Source: an uncultured Roseobacter sp. (lineage in GTDB: Bacteria > Pseudomonadota > Alphaproteobacteria > Rhodobacterales > Rhodobacteraceae). Taken from it: 50,394 nucleotides of DNA. Made by a program: the position numbers and the translations under genes. Below the pieces are notes generated by a model, which made no database searches, was not told the origin of the DNA, and saw nothing but the letters and a program-made list of their open reading frames with translations. The stretch is from assembly GCA_913054455.1 (NCBI GenBank), contig CAJXIL010000007.1, forward strand, positions 1 to 50,394, written 5' to 3'. Positions 8,663-17,180 of the stretch are shown piece by piece (position 1 is the stretch's first letter; each line of letters starts with the position of its first letter).

Positions 8663-9391
8663 TCAGATGTCAAAGTTGGTGGGAAGCACCACCATATCGC
8701 GGATCGTGACGTTACGCCTGCGGCTGAGGGCAAAGATCAAGGCGTCGGCGACTTCGGAGGGGTCGATCAACGATCCGTTCTCCTTGGCTTTTCGCAGGTT
8801 TTCCTCTGGCCAGTCGGCAAGAAGCGCTGACACCACTGGCCCGGGTGAGACCTGGCCGACACGGATCCCATGTTCGCGCAATTGGCGACGCATGGTCTGA
8901 ACGAAGCAGGTCACCGCCCATTTGGAGCCTGAGTAAACAGGCTCCCATGGGATAGCCGAATGGCCTGCGACCGAGCAGGTCACCCAGATGTCGCCTGTCC
9001 CGCGTGATTTCATATGGGGGATCATCCCATGGACGTTTTTCATCACCGCATTGATGTTCAGGTTCAACATCCGGTCGATGGTGTCCGGATCGGTTTCATC
9101 CAGATCACCGCCGATGTAAGTGCCAGCGTTGCAGTGCAGGATGTCGATATGATCCACCTTTTCCAAGATTTCGGGAACCATCGCCTTGCAGCTTTCGGGG
9201 TCCAGCAGATCGGTCACTTGCACGATGGCCCCTTCGCCCAAGCGCGATGCCTGTTCCGCTAAGGCCGCTTCGTCACGATCCACCATGACAACTTGAGCCC
9301 CTTCGGCTAGCAGGGCTTCGGTGGCGGCAAGTCCGATGCCAGAAGCGGCCCCGGTGATAGCCGCGATTTTTCCATGGAGTGTCTCGGCCAT
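8663..9391 (-). CDS. rbtD: Ribitol 2-dehydrogenase-like SDR
   Basis: A 242-residue short-chain dehydrogenase with NAD-binding TGAASGIG (residues 14-21), CNAG and the catalytic S...Y-x-x-x-K set (SVAGHSAIPWEPVYSGSKWA). Several blocks match ribitol 2-dehydrogenase of Klebsiella as I remember it: NAGTYIGG, LNINA, WEPVYSGSKWAV, PGPVVSALLADWP and NVTIRDMVVLP. It would oxidise ribitol to D-ribulose, or a related polyol, in the cytoplasm. AGGAGG sits seven bases before the start. It is the last gene of the minus arm of the polyol locus, 32 bases after the second SDR gene. The exact substrate within polyols is inferred. Confidence 0.82.
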   Translation of the reverse strand: MAETLHGKIAAITGAASGIGLAATEALLAEGAQVVMVDRDEAALAEQASRLGEGAIVQVTDLLDPESCKAMVPEILEKVDHIDILHCNAGTYIGGDLDETDPDTIDRMLNLNINAVMKNVHGMIPHMKSRGTGDIWVTCSVAGHSAIPWEPVYSGSKWAVTCFVQTMRRQLREHGIRVGQVSPGPVVSALLADWPEENLRKAKENGSLIDPSEVADALIFALSRRRNVTIRDMVVLPTNFDI

Positions 9392-9423
9392 AGCGGGCCT
9401 CCTTGTCGTTCAGGTTGGATGGG

Positions 9424-10155
9424 TCAGACGGAGAGAAAGCCGCCGTCAATTGGAAGAATGGCGCCAGTGACCATGGGGGCGTCGTCGCCCAGAAGCATGA
9501 CAATGGATCGGGCAACATCCTCGACCTCGGCGAACCGGCCAATAGGGTGGCGCACCATCATCGGATCTTTCTTGGCTGGATCCGACCAGGCAGCGGCGGC
9601 CAATTCGGTCATGGTAACGGTAGGTGCGACGGCGTTCACTCGGATCCCGTGCGCGCCTAGCTCTTTGGCCATGACGCGTGTGGCGCCTTCTAGCCCGGCC
9701 TTGGAGGCCGCATAGCACATATGTTCCTCAAATCCGCGGTGCCCGGCGATGGAGGTGACGTTTAGGATCGCCCCACCTCCACCAGCGGCAACGCGGGCGC
9801 GTGCAAACTCCTGGGCGCAGATTAGAGCGGCCCGCAGGTTGATGCCCATGACGGCTTCGTAGCCTTCATCTGTCATCTCCAGCACCGTCTCCAGCACGTT
9901 GGTTCCGGCGCAGTTGATCAGGAAATCACAGGTACCGGCGTCTTTCATAGCGGCGCGGGCGGCACTGTTGTCCATCAGGTCGACGGTGATTGAGCTGCAA
10001 CCGGTTTCCTCGGCCAAGCTGTCCAGATCGTCCTGGGTGCGCGCCATGGCAATGACCTTTGCGCCACGCTTTGCCATTTCGATGGTGCAGGCACGGCCGA
10101 TGCCTTTTCCTGCCCCAGTGATGATGACGCTTTTACCTTTGAATTGGGATGTCAT
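9424..10155 (-). CDS. SDR oxidoreductase, L-xylulose reductase-like
   Basis: A 243-residue classical SDR with TGAGKGIG cofactor motif (about residues 14-21), NCAG, and catalytic Ser/Tyr/Lys (NVTSIAGHRG ... CYAASK). It resembles dicarbonyl/L-xylulose reductases: ARTQDDLDSL, NLRAAL, VMAKELGAHGIRVNAV, PTVTMTELAAAAWSDP and the C-terminal DGGF. It probably interconverts a ketose and a polyol (for example L-xylulose/xylitol, or D-tagatose/D-altritol or galactitol). The start overlaps the KbaZ/GatZ stop by four bases, which couples the two in one operon. Substrate assignment is an inference from context. Confidence 0.78.
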   Translation of the reverse strand: MTSQFKGKSVIITGAGKGIGRACTIEMAKRGAKVIAMARTQDDLDSLAEETGCSSITVDLMDNSAARAAMKDAGTCDFLINCAGTNVLETVLEMTDEGYEAVMGINLRAALICAQEFARARVAAGGGGAILNVTSIAGHRGFEEHMCYAASKAGLEGATRVMAKELGAHGIRVNAVAPTVTMTELAAAAWSDPAKKDPMMVRHPIGRFAEVEDVARSIVMLLGDDAPMVTGAILPIDGGFLSV

Positions 10156-11453
10156 GGGGCTAGCTCCTTAAACTCCGATGTGACCGCTCCTGGGGTGCAG
10201 GCAGCGTGATAGGTGCTGAGGCTTTCCCTGATGCGTTCAATCAGAATGCTTTCGGGTTCTAGGGCTTTGCCCGCAGCATGGGAGGCGCCGGGCATGTGTT
10301 GCCACATCAGCGGCAATGGAACGATCTGGCCCTGCAGCGCCTCCAGCAGATGGGCGACGGCCGCCTGTGCTTTGGGTCTGGCCCAATAATAGCGGATACG
10401 ATCTGACAGGGAGTAGTGGCGCATCAGCCGCTGTTGTGCTGGGCGCCCGGTGTAGTGACGTGCCCAGTTTTCTGGGGCGGCCTGCATCACGCGTTCCATG
10501 GTGCGCGCCAGTGGGCGGTCGCCGTAATCTGGTAAAAGGTCACTGGCGATCAGGTCGAGCGCATATAGGGCCTCGCGCAATACAAATGTCAGTTCAGGTC
10601 CAACTTTGAGGATCGGGAAACCGTCACGGACCAGTTCGGACAGGGGCTTTTCGCCCTGATAGTCGGTCGAATGTGCTTCAAATACGAGGCCCTCGAGGCA
10701 GCCCAGAGCATTTGTTAGCGGCTTTGCCTTTGCGGCGTCATAGACAACAATGTTGTGGTTGCCGAATTCCACTCCCGGCTGCACCACCAGCCCAACGATC
10801 CGGTCAAGCATCTGTGACAGGCCCTCTTCTTTGAACACCTTTTGATGGGTCCGAAAGGTGGCCTGGGCGGCACTGGCACTGGTGGGGACGATCTCGCCCA
10901 GAGCGTGGTCTGCCCCCCCGGGAGGCGGTACCTCTGTCCCAATAATGTAAAGGGGCGCAGTGTCCCCGGTAGCGCGCGCGGTCGCTTCGGCGCTCAGCGC
11001 CAGTTGGGCCGCGCGTCTTGCAGTTGTTTCATCGTTGAGCGCCGCAGGTTCTTCGGCACAGCCCATAGAGGCATCCAGATGTAGCTTTGAAAAACCCGCT
11101 CGTACATAGGCAGAGACCATCTCGCAGGCTTGCCCCATTGCCTCATCGGCGGGCAGGTTTCGCCATGGGTTGGGCCCAAGGTGATCACCACCAAGAAGGA
11201 TCTGCTCAGAAGGGCAGCGCTCTTGTTGTGCCAGATCGTAGACCAGATCCGCAAAATCGGCAGGCGTCATGCCGGTGTAGCCCCCCAAGTGATTGACCTG
11301 ATTGCAAGTCGCTTCGATCAAAACGGGGCTCGCTGTATCGCGTCCGTGTTGCAAAGCTGCGCGCAGGACCAGCGGATGGGCCGAGCAGATTGATGTCATG
11401 CCCCAGGGTGTTCCCGCGCGGTGCAATTTGGCGAGGTCGGTCAGGTGGAGCAT
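10152..11453 (-). CDS. GatZ/KbaZ-family protein (tagatose-6-P 4-epimerase or aldolase subunit)
   Basis: A 433-residue member of the GatZ/KbaZ family (PF08013 type). Recognisable blocks are GIP-less TPWGMTSICSAHPLVL, IEATCNQVNHLGGYTGMTP, LLGGDHLGPNPWRN, KLHLDASM and VGPELTFVLREALYAL. In enterobacteria these are non-catalytic partners of tagatose-bisphosphate aldolase. In Agrobacterium, as I recall, a stand-alone member was shown to be D-tagatose 6-phosphate 4-epimerase. No GatY/KbaY aldolase gene is present here and a PfkB kinase lies directly upstream (13-base overlap), so the epimerase role (tagatose-6-P to fructose-6-P) fits better. This is inference. Confidence 0.8.
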   Translation of the reverse strand: MLHLTDLAKLHRAGTPWGMTSICSAHPLVLRAALQHGRDTASPVLIEATCNQVNHLGGYTGMTPADFADLVYDLAQQERCPSEQILLGGDHLGPNPWRNLPADEAMGQACEMVSAYVRAGFSKLHLDASMGCAEEPAALNDETTARRAAQLALSAEATARATGDTAPLYIIGTEVPPPGGADHALGEIVPTSASAAQATFRTHQKVFKEEGLSQMLDRIVGLVVQPGVEFGNHNIVVYDAAKAKPLTNALGCLEGLVFEAHSTDYQGEKPLSELVRDGFPILKVGPELTFVLREALYALDLIASDLLPDYGDRPLARTMERVMQAAPENWARHYTGRPAQQRLMRHYSLSDRIRYYWARPKAQAAVAHLLEALQGQIVPLPLMWQHMPGASHAAGKALEPESILIERIRESLSTYHAACTPGAVTSEFKELAP

Positions 11454-12430
11454 GTGACCCGCTCCGTTCCGGCCATGAAGGCATCCAGCTCCCCTTGTGT
11501 GCCAGCACCTTCCATTGGGCCGCGTCTGGTCACGTTTCGGGCTCCCGCCGCATTGGCATAGATCAGCGCTTGATCAACGGGCATTCCTAGTCGACGGGTC
11601 GCCACATAGGCCCCGCCAAAGCAATCGCCTGCGCCGGTTGGGTCAATTTCCTCAACCACAAATGCCGGTGCGTGCGTGGCATCGCCTGCAACTTGATATG
11701 CGGTTGATCCTTGGGCACCACGTTTGGTCACAATTTCTGATATCCCAAGGGAGAACAGATGTTTGATTGCCTGTTCCTCACCGTTTTGCTGCGGCATCTC
11801 GGCGGCAAGGAAGAGTTCTTCGCCCGACGGCAATAGCAGGTCTGTCATCGCCAGCATGGCAGAGACCCGAGCGGCTGTTTCGCGGTCCGACTGCAATTCC
11901 TTACGCATATTCGGATCAAACGAGACGGTTCCACCGCGTGCCCTAACCCTTTGTGCGGCGCACTCAACCATAGACCAGAGCGCCGGGACCCCAAGCAATG
12001 TGCCCCCGACATGGAGATGTCCGGCACGGGACACCACAGCATCAACCGCATCTGTCCAGGCTAGGCGTCCGGCTGCGGAGGTCCACAGATTGAACACGAA
12101 GTCGCGGGTCCCATCAGGGCGATACCGCACGAAGGCGGTGCCGGTTGGCAGGTCCGGATCGATGTTGACGCCTGAAACATCGACACCCTCGCGTGTCATT
12201 CGATCAATGTTGAGCTGGCCAAATGCGTCGTCGCCAACCGCTCCAATCATGGCAGCAGATCCGCCGATACGACTGCACTGCACAATGAAGCTGGTTGGCG
12301 CGCCGCTGGGAAAGGGGCCGAGCATTGGGATCGGCTCTGCAAATCCTGACCCAACAGTTGTTGCGACGACCTCCGCAAGGATCTCTCCGATACAAATCGT
12401 TGGTCCCAGCCTGTCAGGTGCAAGTGCCAT
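11441..12430 (-). CDS. PfkB-family sugar kinase (tagatose/ketose kinase-like)
   Basis: A 329-residue ribokinase-fold kinase. It shows PfkB signature 1-like GGSAAMIGAVGDDAFG and signature 2 DPTGAGDCFGGAYVA, with the catalytic Asp in GAGD and the anion hole just before it. It uses ATP to phosphorylate a ketose at C1 or C6. AAGGATAGGCC precedes the ATG. The gene lies 10 bases after the SorC regulator gene and overlaps the GatZ/KbaZ gene by 13 bases, so its product (for example D-tagatose-6-P) probably feeds that enzyme. An unusual insertion of about 20 residues (FAEPIPMLGPFPSGAPTSFI) covers the substrate-lid region. Confidence 0.85.
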   Translation of the reverse strand: MALAPDRLGPTICIGEILAEVVATTVGSGFAEPIPMLGPFPSGAPTSFIVQCSRIGGSAAMIGAVGDDAFGQLNIDRMTREGVDVSGVNIDPDLPTGTAFVRYRPDGTRDFVFNLWTSAAGRLAWTDAVDAVVSRAGHLHVGGTLLGVPALWSMVECAAQRVRARGGTVSFDPNMRKELQSDRETAARVSAMLAMTDLLLPSGEELFLAAEMPQQNGEEQAIKHLFSLGISEIVTKRGAQGSTAYQVAGDATHAPAFVVEEIDPTGAGDCFGGAYVATRRLGMPVDQALIYANAAGARNVTRRGPMEGAGTQGELDAFMAGTERVTCST

Positions 12431-12440
12431 GGCCTATCCT

Positions 12441-13451
12441 TTACCCTGCCGCCGCGCTCTGATTGGCGACCGATTTGAGCAGCAGACGTGCCGTTGTATC
12501 GTCGGTGACGAGCGTATCGACGAGACCGCGTTGGCATGCCGCCTTGAGGATCTCAACCTTATGAGGGCCTGCGGCGGCCATGATCTTCTCAGGGACTTCG
12601 ATGACCTCCTCCAGAGGCATCCCCACAGTTCGGTTGTCGACCTGTGCCGAAACCGAACGGCCATCCCGGTCCAGAAATTTGCCCAAAACATCACCGATTG
12701 CGCCCGCGTCAATCAAGGCTTCAGGGGTCAGCCCCTGAGGCAACCCATGTTCAACCAGAAAGGACTTTTCCGAGACGTTTGAGCAGGTGAGCAGCACCGC
12801 ATCCAGTGAGGAAAATTTCTCAAAGTGCTCTTTGAGCGCGTATTGCGACAGGAAGACCTCGCGGTCGATTCCTTCGGACAGGTAGATCGGTGCTGTCAGC
12901 ACGGAATAGTGTGCGCCAAGCACATTGGCAAAGCCCGAGGCGATCCCAAAGGAATTGAGCGTGGAGCCCTTCGCCGTGCCGCCAAGGATCGAAACCACCT
13001 CAAGATCTGGGTGAGATTGCCGTGGCAGCTTTCGAATTGCGGAATCCAGGGTCAACCCCCATGAAACGCCCAGAGATTTCCAGTCACCCGCCGCCAGACG
13101 TTCTGTCAAAAGAGCAGCAAGGGCGGCACCGACAGATTTGTGATAATCATAGTCTGCTTCATTTGAAGGGCTGACGATTGCACGTTTCAGACCGAGACAG
13201 GTTTTCAGCTCTTCTTGCAATTCGATGCGCGGCAGAAAGGGGGACTCGATTTGAATCTTCACAAAGCCGAGGGATTTTGCCCGCTGAATTGCCTGATTTA
13301 CCCGCAAACGCGTGACATCGAGCAGGCGGGCAATTTCAGCCTGGGTCATTTCGTTCACATAATAATGCCAACAGATTTCTGTTACGAAAGCATCGCTTTC
13401 TTCAATTGGTTCGCGGGCCAAGCCGATGTCCTTCCTTGCATTGTGGTGCAT
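12441..13451 (-). CDS. SorC-family sugar-responsive transcriptional regulator
   Basis: About 336 residues. An N-terminal HTH (EMTQAEIARLLDVTRLRVNQ) is followed by a SorC sugar-binding domain (SLGVSWGLTLDSAIRKLP, VVSILGGTAKGS, VLTAPIYL, GDVLGKFLDRDG, AAAGPHKVEILKAAC). These regulators bind a phosphorylated sugar and control polyol operons in Rhodobacter (SmoC type). It heads the minus arm of the polyol locus and is divergent from the ABC importer. The ATG at 13451 is preferred over the ATG at 13511, because the upstream one falls inside a set of four repeated motifs (13488-13550) that look like operators; neither has a clear ribosome site. Confidence 0.86.
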   Translation of the reverse strand: MHHNARKDIGLAREPIEESDAFVTEICWHYYVNEMTQAEIARLLDVTRLRVNQAIQRAKSLGFVKIQIESPFLPRIELQEELKTCLGLKRAIVSPSNEADYDYHKSVGAALAALLTERLAAGDWKSLGVSWGLTLDSAIRKLPRQSHPDLEVVSILGGTAKGSTLNSFGIASGFANVLGAHYSVLTAPIYLSEGIDREVFLSQYALKEHFEKFSSLDAVLLTCSNVSEKSFLVEHGLPQGLTPEALIDAGAIGDVLGKFLDRDGRSVSAQVDNRTVGMPLEEVIEVPEKIMAAAGPHKVEILKAACQRGLVDTLVTDDTTARLLLKSVANQSAAAG

Positions 13452-13487
13452 TTGCGCGGGTCTGCCACGATGAATTTTGGCAGAATT

Positions 13488-13550
13488 ACATATGTTGGGC
13501 AAGTCATACATCTGAAAAATTACACTTGCATAAAAAATCTACATTTGTAT
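13488..13550. promoter_or_regulatory. Four-copy operator candidate, TACAnnTG repeats
   Basis: Four copies of an 11-base element beginning TACA-n-n-TG start at 13488 (TACATATGTTG), 13507 (TACATCTGAAA), 13521 (TACACTTGCAT) and 13540 (TACATTTGTAT). Successive distances are 19, 14 and 19 bases, i.e. two pairs on near-helical spacing. They lie between the divergent SorC regulator and the importer gene, exactly where a SorC-family tetramer would be expected to bind. Binding is inferred. Confidence 0.6.
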
Positions 13551-13636
13551 CGTTTGCTTGGGAGGTGGCGCGAATCGCACTGCATATTGCGGTCGAAAGC
13601 CTGCGCTGTACTCCGATTTGAAATGGGAGGAATACC

Positions 13637-15076
13637 GTGAGCTTTGCATTAAAACTGGGCGCTTCCGCGCTTGCACTAACAGTGGCCGCCACCGCGTCCT
13701 TCGCTGAAAGCCGTGCTGAATTCTGGAAAAATGCCGCTGAACCCTATCAGGGCGTAACCATCCGGGGTGTGACGGAATCATCGCCACCGTCGCTTTACAT
13801 CCGTGAAGTTCTTGCGCCGGAGTTCGAAGCTCTGACAGGCATTCGAGTTGATGTTGAAACCACATCTTGGGATCAGATGTTCGACAAGGCGATCAAGGAC
13901 ATGGAAGCTGGAACTGGCATCTACGATATGGCCTATATCGAACAGGACATTATCTATTCCTACCTTGCGCGAGGGTTCTTGACCGACCTCACCGGCTATC
14001 TGGCTGATCACCCAGCCCTGAAAGCGCCGAGCTACGACGAAGCCAACTTCACGACATTTGCGGACTATTTCAAAGATGCTGAAGGCAACCTTTATGGCGT
14101 TCCGATGGAGGCCTTCTTGAAGGTCTATCTCTATCGGACCGACTTGTTTGGAGATCCGGATATCCAGTCTGCGTTCAAGGCGCAGACCGGCCGTGATCTC
14201 GTCCCTGCCAAAACCCATGCCGAATATGCTGAAATCGCGCAGTTCTTTACCGACTACGGCAAGGCCAATGATATGGATCTGTGGGGCACGACAGCACAGG
14301 CGCATACCGGGCACGTGGCGTCCTGGTATGAATACTACGAGTCTGTTGCACCAACTTTCGGCGTCTATAATTGGGGCATTGATCCGGACAACAACTATGC
14401 GGCCTCTACCGCAAATGGCGGGGCGATGAATGGCCCGGAAGCCGTCGAAGCGATGACCTGGTGGCTGAGCATGCGCGATATTGCGCCACCAGAAAGCCCT
14501 GCCTCCACATGGACAGAAGTAGGCACAACCTTTGGCGCGGGCCGTGCAGCGCAGGGGCTTGTCTACGGCGAAAACGCCGGGTGGATCGCTGCGGACGCAG
14601 AAAAGTCCCTAGTTGTGGGCAAGGTCGGCGTGGCCTTGCCGCCACTCGCTGATGGTGTACTGGCCGAAGCGGAATCTGGCGACGGCTATATAGGCTACTA
14701 TGATGGCGGCGCGTTCGGTATGCCGCATTCGTCAAAGAACAAGGAAGCGACTGCGCTGTTCCTTCAGTACATTGGCCAGAACGAAGTTCAGCCAAACTGG
14801 GCCGTTGCTGCACCACGCGTGACGAATACAGCGACCTACGAAGACCCTAAGGTTGTTGCCTTCAACGAAGAGCTTGGCGGTTACTATGATTTGATCAAGG
14901 ACAAGGGCTACCTGTTTGCCGGGGCTCCGGCCTATCCGTTCCACGCGCAGGTGCGGGAAGCAACAGCGCCGATTTTCTACCAAATCCTGCTGGGCGATCT
15001 TGCCCCACAAGAAGGTCTTGACCAGATGGCAGCGGCTGCAGAGGCAACGCTTTCTGATCTTGGATACCGCAAGTAA
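13637..15076 (+). CDS. Polyol ABC transporter substrate-binding protein (SmoE-like)
   Basis: A 479-residue family-1 extracellular solute-binding protein. It has a Sec signal peptide (about residues 1-23, ending ASFAES) and then the fold seen in sorbitol/mannitol binding proteins, with TESSPPSLYIREVLAPEFEA, GVPMEAFLKVYLYRTDLF, GYYDGGAFGMPHSS and FAGAPAYPFHAQVREAT. It captures a polyol in the periplasm for the permeases encoded next. The start codon is GTG at 13637 with GGGAGG seven bases upstream. It is the first gene of the plus arm and is followed by a strong stem-loop (15098-15124) that may set its higher expression relative to the permeases. Sorbitol, mannitol and arabinitol are the likeliest ligands from family and context. 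Confidence 0.88.
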   Translation: MSFALKLGASALALTVAATASFAESRAEFWKNAAEPYQGVTIRGVTESSPPSLYIREVLAPEFEALTGIRVDVETTSWDQMFDKAIKDMEAGTGIYDMAYIEQDIIYSYLARGFLTDLTGYLADHPALKAPSYDEANFTTFADYFKDAEGNLYGVPMEAFLKVYLYRTDLFGDPDIQSAFKAQTGRDLVPAKTHAEYAEIAQFFTDYGKANDMDLWGTTAQAHTGHVASWYEYYESVAPTFGVYNWGIDPDNNYAASTANGGAMNGPEAVEAMTWWLSMRDIAPPESPASTWTEVGTTFGAGRAAQGLVYGENAGWIAADAEKSLVVGKVGVALPPLADGVLAEAESGDGYIGYYDGGAFGMPHSSKNKEATALFLQYIGQNEVQPNWAVAAPRVTNTATYEDPKVVAFNEELGGYYDLIKDKGYLFAGAPAYPFHAQVREATAPIFYQILLGDLAPQEGLDQMAAAAEATLSDLGYRK

Positions 15077-15097
15077 CCTCTCTCCCGGTTACGAAAG

Positions 15098-15124
15098 GGG
15101 TCGCCGCACGCGTTGCGGCGGCCC
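15098..15124 (+). other. Intercistronic stem-loop after binding-protein gene
   Basis: Arms GGGTCGCCGCA (15098-15108) and TGCGGCGGCCC (15114-15124) form an 11-bp stem with one G-U pair and a five-base loop. No T-run follows, so it is more likely an mRNA-stabilising or attenuating hairpin than a full terminator. This arrangement is common between binding-protein and permease genes. Confidence 0.65.
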
Positions 15125-15205
15125 ACATTAAACAAACGACAAAACTAGAGAAGCGGCGGTTTGGTGCGAGCATCCTTGCATCAAAACAATGGGGGAACAG
15201 ACTTC

Positions 15206-16081
15206 ATGCAATCCAAGAGACTTGGCTGGATACTGCTGGCACCGACTTTGGTCATTCTTTTCTTTTTCGGCGTGCTGCCCTTTATCTATGTGGTCTATGT
15301 GTCGTTCCATTCCTGGAACCCTTTCGCGGTCAACCCTGAAATGGTTTTCAATGGTGCGGACAACTTCCGAAAGATCGTATTTGATTCGGCCTTCCTGAAT
15401 TCGGTCGGGGTGACGGTGATGTTTGTCTTCTTTGCTGTCTTGTCCGAACTGATCATTGGGTATTTCCTGGCCCAGGCCTTTATGCGCGATTTTCCGGGCA
15501 AGGCGATTTTCCGCACCATCCACACGCTTCCCCTGATCATGGCCCCGATCATCGTGGGATCGGTCTGGAAGCTGATGACCACGCCCTCGATCGGAATCAT
15601 CCCGCATTATCTGGACGAATGGTTTGGTATCTCGATGAACATCGGCACCTCAGCACCTGCCGCCTTTGCCACAATTGTCATCATGGATATCTGGCACTGG
15701 ACGCCGCTGGTTACATTGACGCTGATTGCCGCTCTTGTGTCCTTGCCGCAGGATCCTTTTGAGCAGGCGCAGATCGATGGTGCCGGAAAACGCCAAATAT
15801 TCTGGCACATTACCCTTCCGATGATCGCGCCCGCTGTGGTCGCCACCGTCTTTATCCGTCTGATGGATGCGCTGCGCACTGTAGATGAAGTTTGGATGCT
15901 GACGGGGGGCGGCCCCGGTTCAGCGACCCGGTTTGTCGGGGTGCATATCTTCAAAGAGGTCTTCCCAAAGACGAACTATGGCTACGGATCAACGATTTCC
16001 GTGATCGTTCTGTATCTCACAATCGTGTCGTGCTGGTTGCTTTACGTGACCATGCTGGCGCCACGCAGCAAAAAGGACTGA
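15206..16081 (+). CDS. Polyol ABC transporter permease 1 (SmoF-like)
   Basis: A 291-residue MalF-type inner-membrane permease with about six TM helices (first about residues 7-28). The EAA loop that contacts the ATPase reads DPFEQAQIDGAGKRQIFWHI followed by LPMIAP. I chose the ATG at 15206, preceded by GGGGGAA; an upstream in-frame start at 15161 would add hydrophilic residues not seen in the family. It is separated from the second permease by four bases and belongs with the binding protein and the MalK-type ATPase at 18246. Confidence 0.9.
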   Translation: MQSKRLGWILLAPTLVILFFFGVLPFIYVVYVSFHSWNPFAVNPEMVFNGADNFRKIVFDSAFLNSVGVTVMFVFFAVLSELIIGYFLAQAFMRDFPGKAIFRTIHTLPLIMAPIIVGSVWKLMTTPSIGIIPHYLDEWFGISMNIGTSAPAAFATIVIMDIWHWTPLVTLTLIAALVSLPQDPFEQAQIDGAGKRQIFWHITLPMIAPAVVATVFIRLMDALRTVDEVWMLTGGGPGSATRFVGVHIFKEVFPKTNYGYGSTISVIVLYLTIVSCWLLYVTMLAPRSKKD

Positions 16082-16085
16082 CGCC

Positions 16086-16922
16086 ATGAGAAAGCCAAGC
16101 CCGATCATTGGCCTGATCTTCTGGAGCCTTGTCAGCCTCCTGACCCTGTTCCCGATCTATTGGCTGTTTGTCATTTCGGTAAAACCGGCCGTGCAGCTTT
16201 TCTCTACTCCAGAGTTGATCCTGTCTGATCCCTATTGGGGCAACTACGCCAAAGTCTGGGGCGATCGGCTGTTGCGCAGCTATATGCTGAATTCTGTCAT
16301 CATATCGACCGGCAACGCGGTGATCTGCACTGTGCTTGGCTTCTTTGCTTGCTACGCCCTGTCGCGGTTCAACATGAGCGGCAAGGAGTCGATCTTTTTC
16401 TGGACCATCACAAACCGGATGGCACCGCCAGCGGTGTTCCTGCTGCCGCTCTTTTTGTTGATGACGCAGGTTTACACCGTGGGGGACTGGAAGCTGCTGG
16501 ACACAAGGATCGGCATGATCCTGGTCTATTGCACCTTCAATCTACCTTTTGCGATCTGGACCCTGCGCCCAACTGTGGATGGTATTCCCAAAGAGCTGGA
16601 TGAAGCCGCCTATGTGGATGGGGCAAGTTCATGGCAGGTGATCACTCAGATCGTGTTTCCGCTATGCCGCCCTGGCCTAGCAGTGACACTGATCCTGACC
16701 TGGGTCTTTGCCTGGAATGAATACCTGTTGGCGGCGACGCTGACCAACTTTAACGCCCGCACATTGACAACGGGCCTATCGGAATATGTCACCACCACGG
16801 GCACGGCTTGGGGGGTTATGGCGACCATTTCAGTCTTTACGCTGATCCCGGCGCTGATTGTCTTTGGCCTTGTGCAAAAACACATTGTTGCCGGTCTGAC
16901 CTTTGGTGCGGTGAAAGGATAA
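16086..16922 (+). CDS. Polyol ABC transporter permease 2 (SmoG-like)
   Basis: A 278-residue MalG-type permease with about six TM helices; the first covers about residues 7-31. The EAA motif is DEAAYVDGASSWQVITQIVF followed by PLCRPG. It pairs with permease 1 to form the membrane pore of the importer. AAGGAC lies before the ATG. The gene for a small membrane protein begins three bases after its stop. Confidence 0.9.
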   Translation: MRKPSPIIGLIFWSLVSLLTLFPIYWLFVISVKPAVQLFSTPELILSDPYWGNYAKVWGDRLLRSYMLNSVIISTGNAVICTVLGFFACYALSRFNMSGKESIFFWTITNRMAPPAVFLLPLFLLMTQVYTVGDWKLLDTRIGMILVYCTFNLPFAIWTLRPTVDGIPKELDEAAYVDGASSWQVITQIVFPLCRPGLAVTLILTWVFAWNEYLLAATLTNFNARTLTTGLSEYVTTTGTAWGVMATISVFTLIPALIVFGLVQKHIVAGLTFGAVKG

Positions 16923-16925
16923 GCC

Positions 16926-17177
16926 ATGAGCGATCACCCCGAAGAACCGCTGATTTCGGCCCTTTTGGAAGAGGAAGACGCCCAAAAGAACACCGTCAAG
17001 CCCACTGGATTTTTGCCAATCGAGACCAATTGGTTCGACCGGTTGTTCATATCGGTCGTGATCTGGATTGCGCTGTGCCTGTTTTGGTTTCGCTTCATCG
17101 AGCCCCTGGGGCTGTCGATCTGGATCGCAAATGCCAGTGCCGCTGCTCTGGCCTTCATTATCATCAAGAAAGGCTGA
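16926..17177 (+). CDS. Small two-TM membrane protein of the polyol ABC operon
   Basis: An 83-residue protein: an acidic N-terminal tail (residues 1-39, with EEPLISALLEEEDAQKN), TM1 about 40-58 and TM2 about 61-80, ending KKG. I do not recognise a named family. It lies three bases after permease 2 and three bases before the dehydrogenase gene, with AAGGATAA before its ATG, so it is clearly translated as part of the operon. Small membrane proteins of unknown role also occur in glycerol ABC operons of alphaproteobacteria. By analogy it may assemble or regulate the importer, but nothing in the sequence proves this. Confidence 0.8.
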   Translation: MSDHPEEPLISALLEEEDAQKNTVKPTGFLPIETNWFDRLFISVVIWIALCLFWFRFIEPLGLSIWIANASAAALAFIIIKKG

Positions 17178-17180
17178 GAT

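Noticed and set aside
11724-12782. 352-codon plus-strand frame
   Set aside because: It is antisense to the PfkB kinase and SorC regulator, which have clear family motifs.
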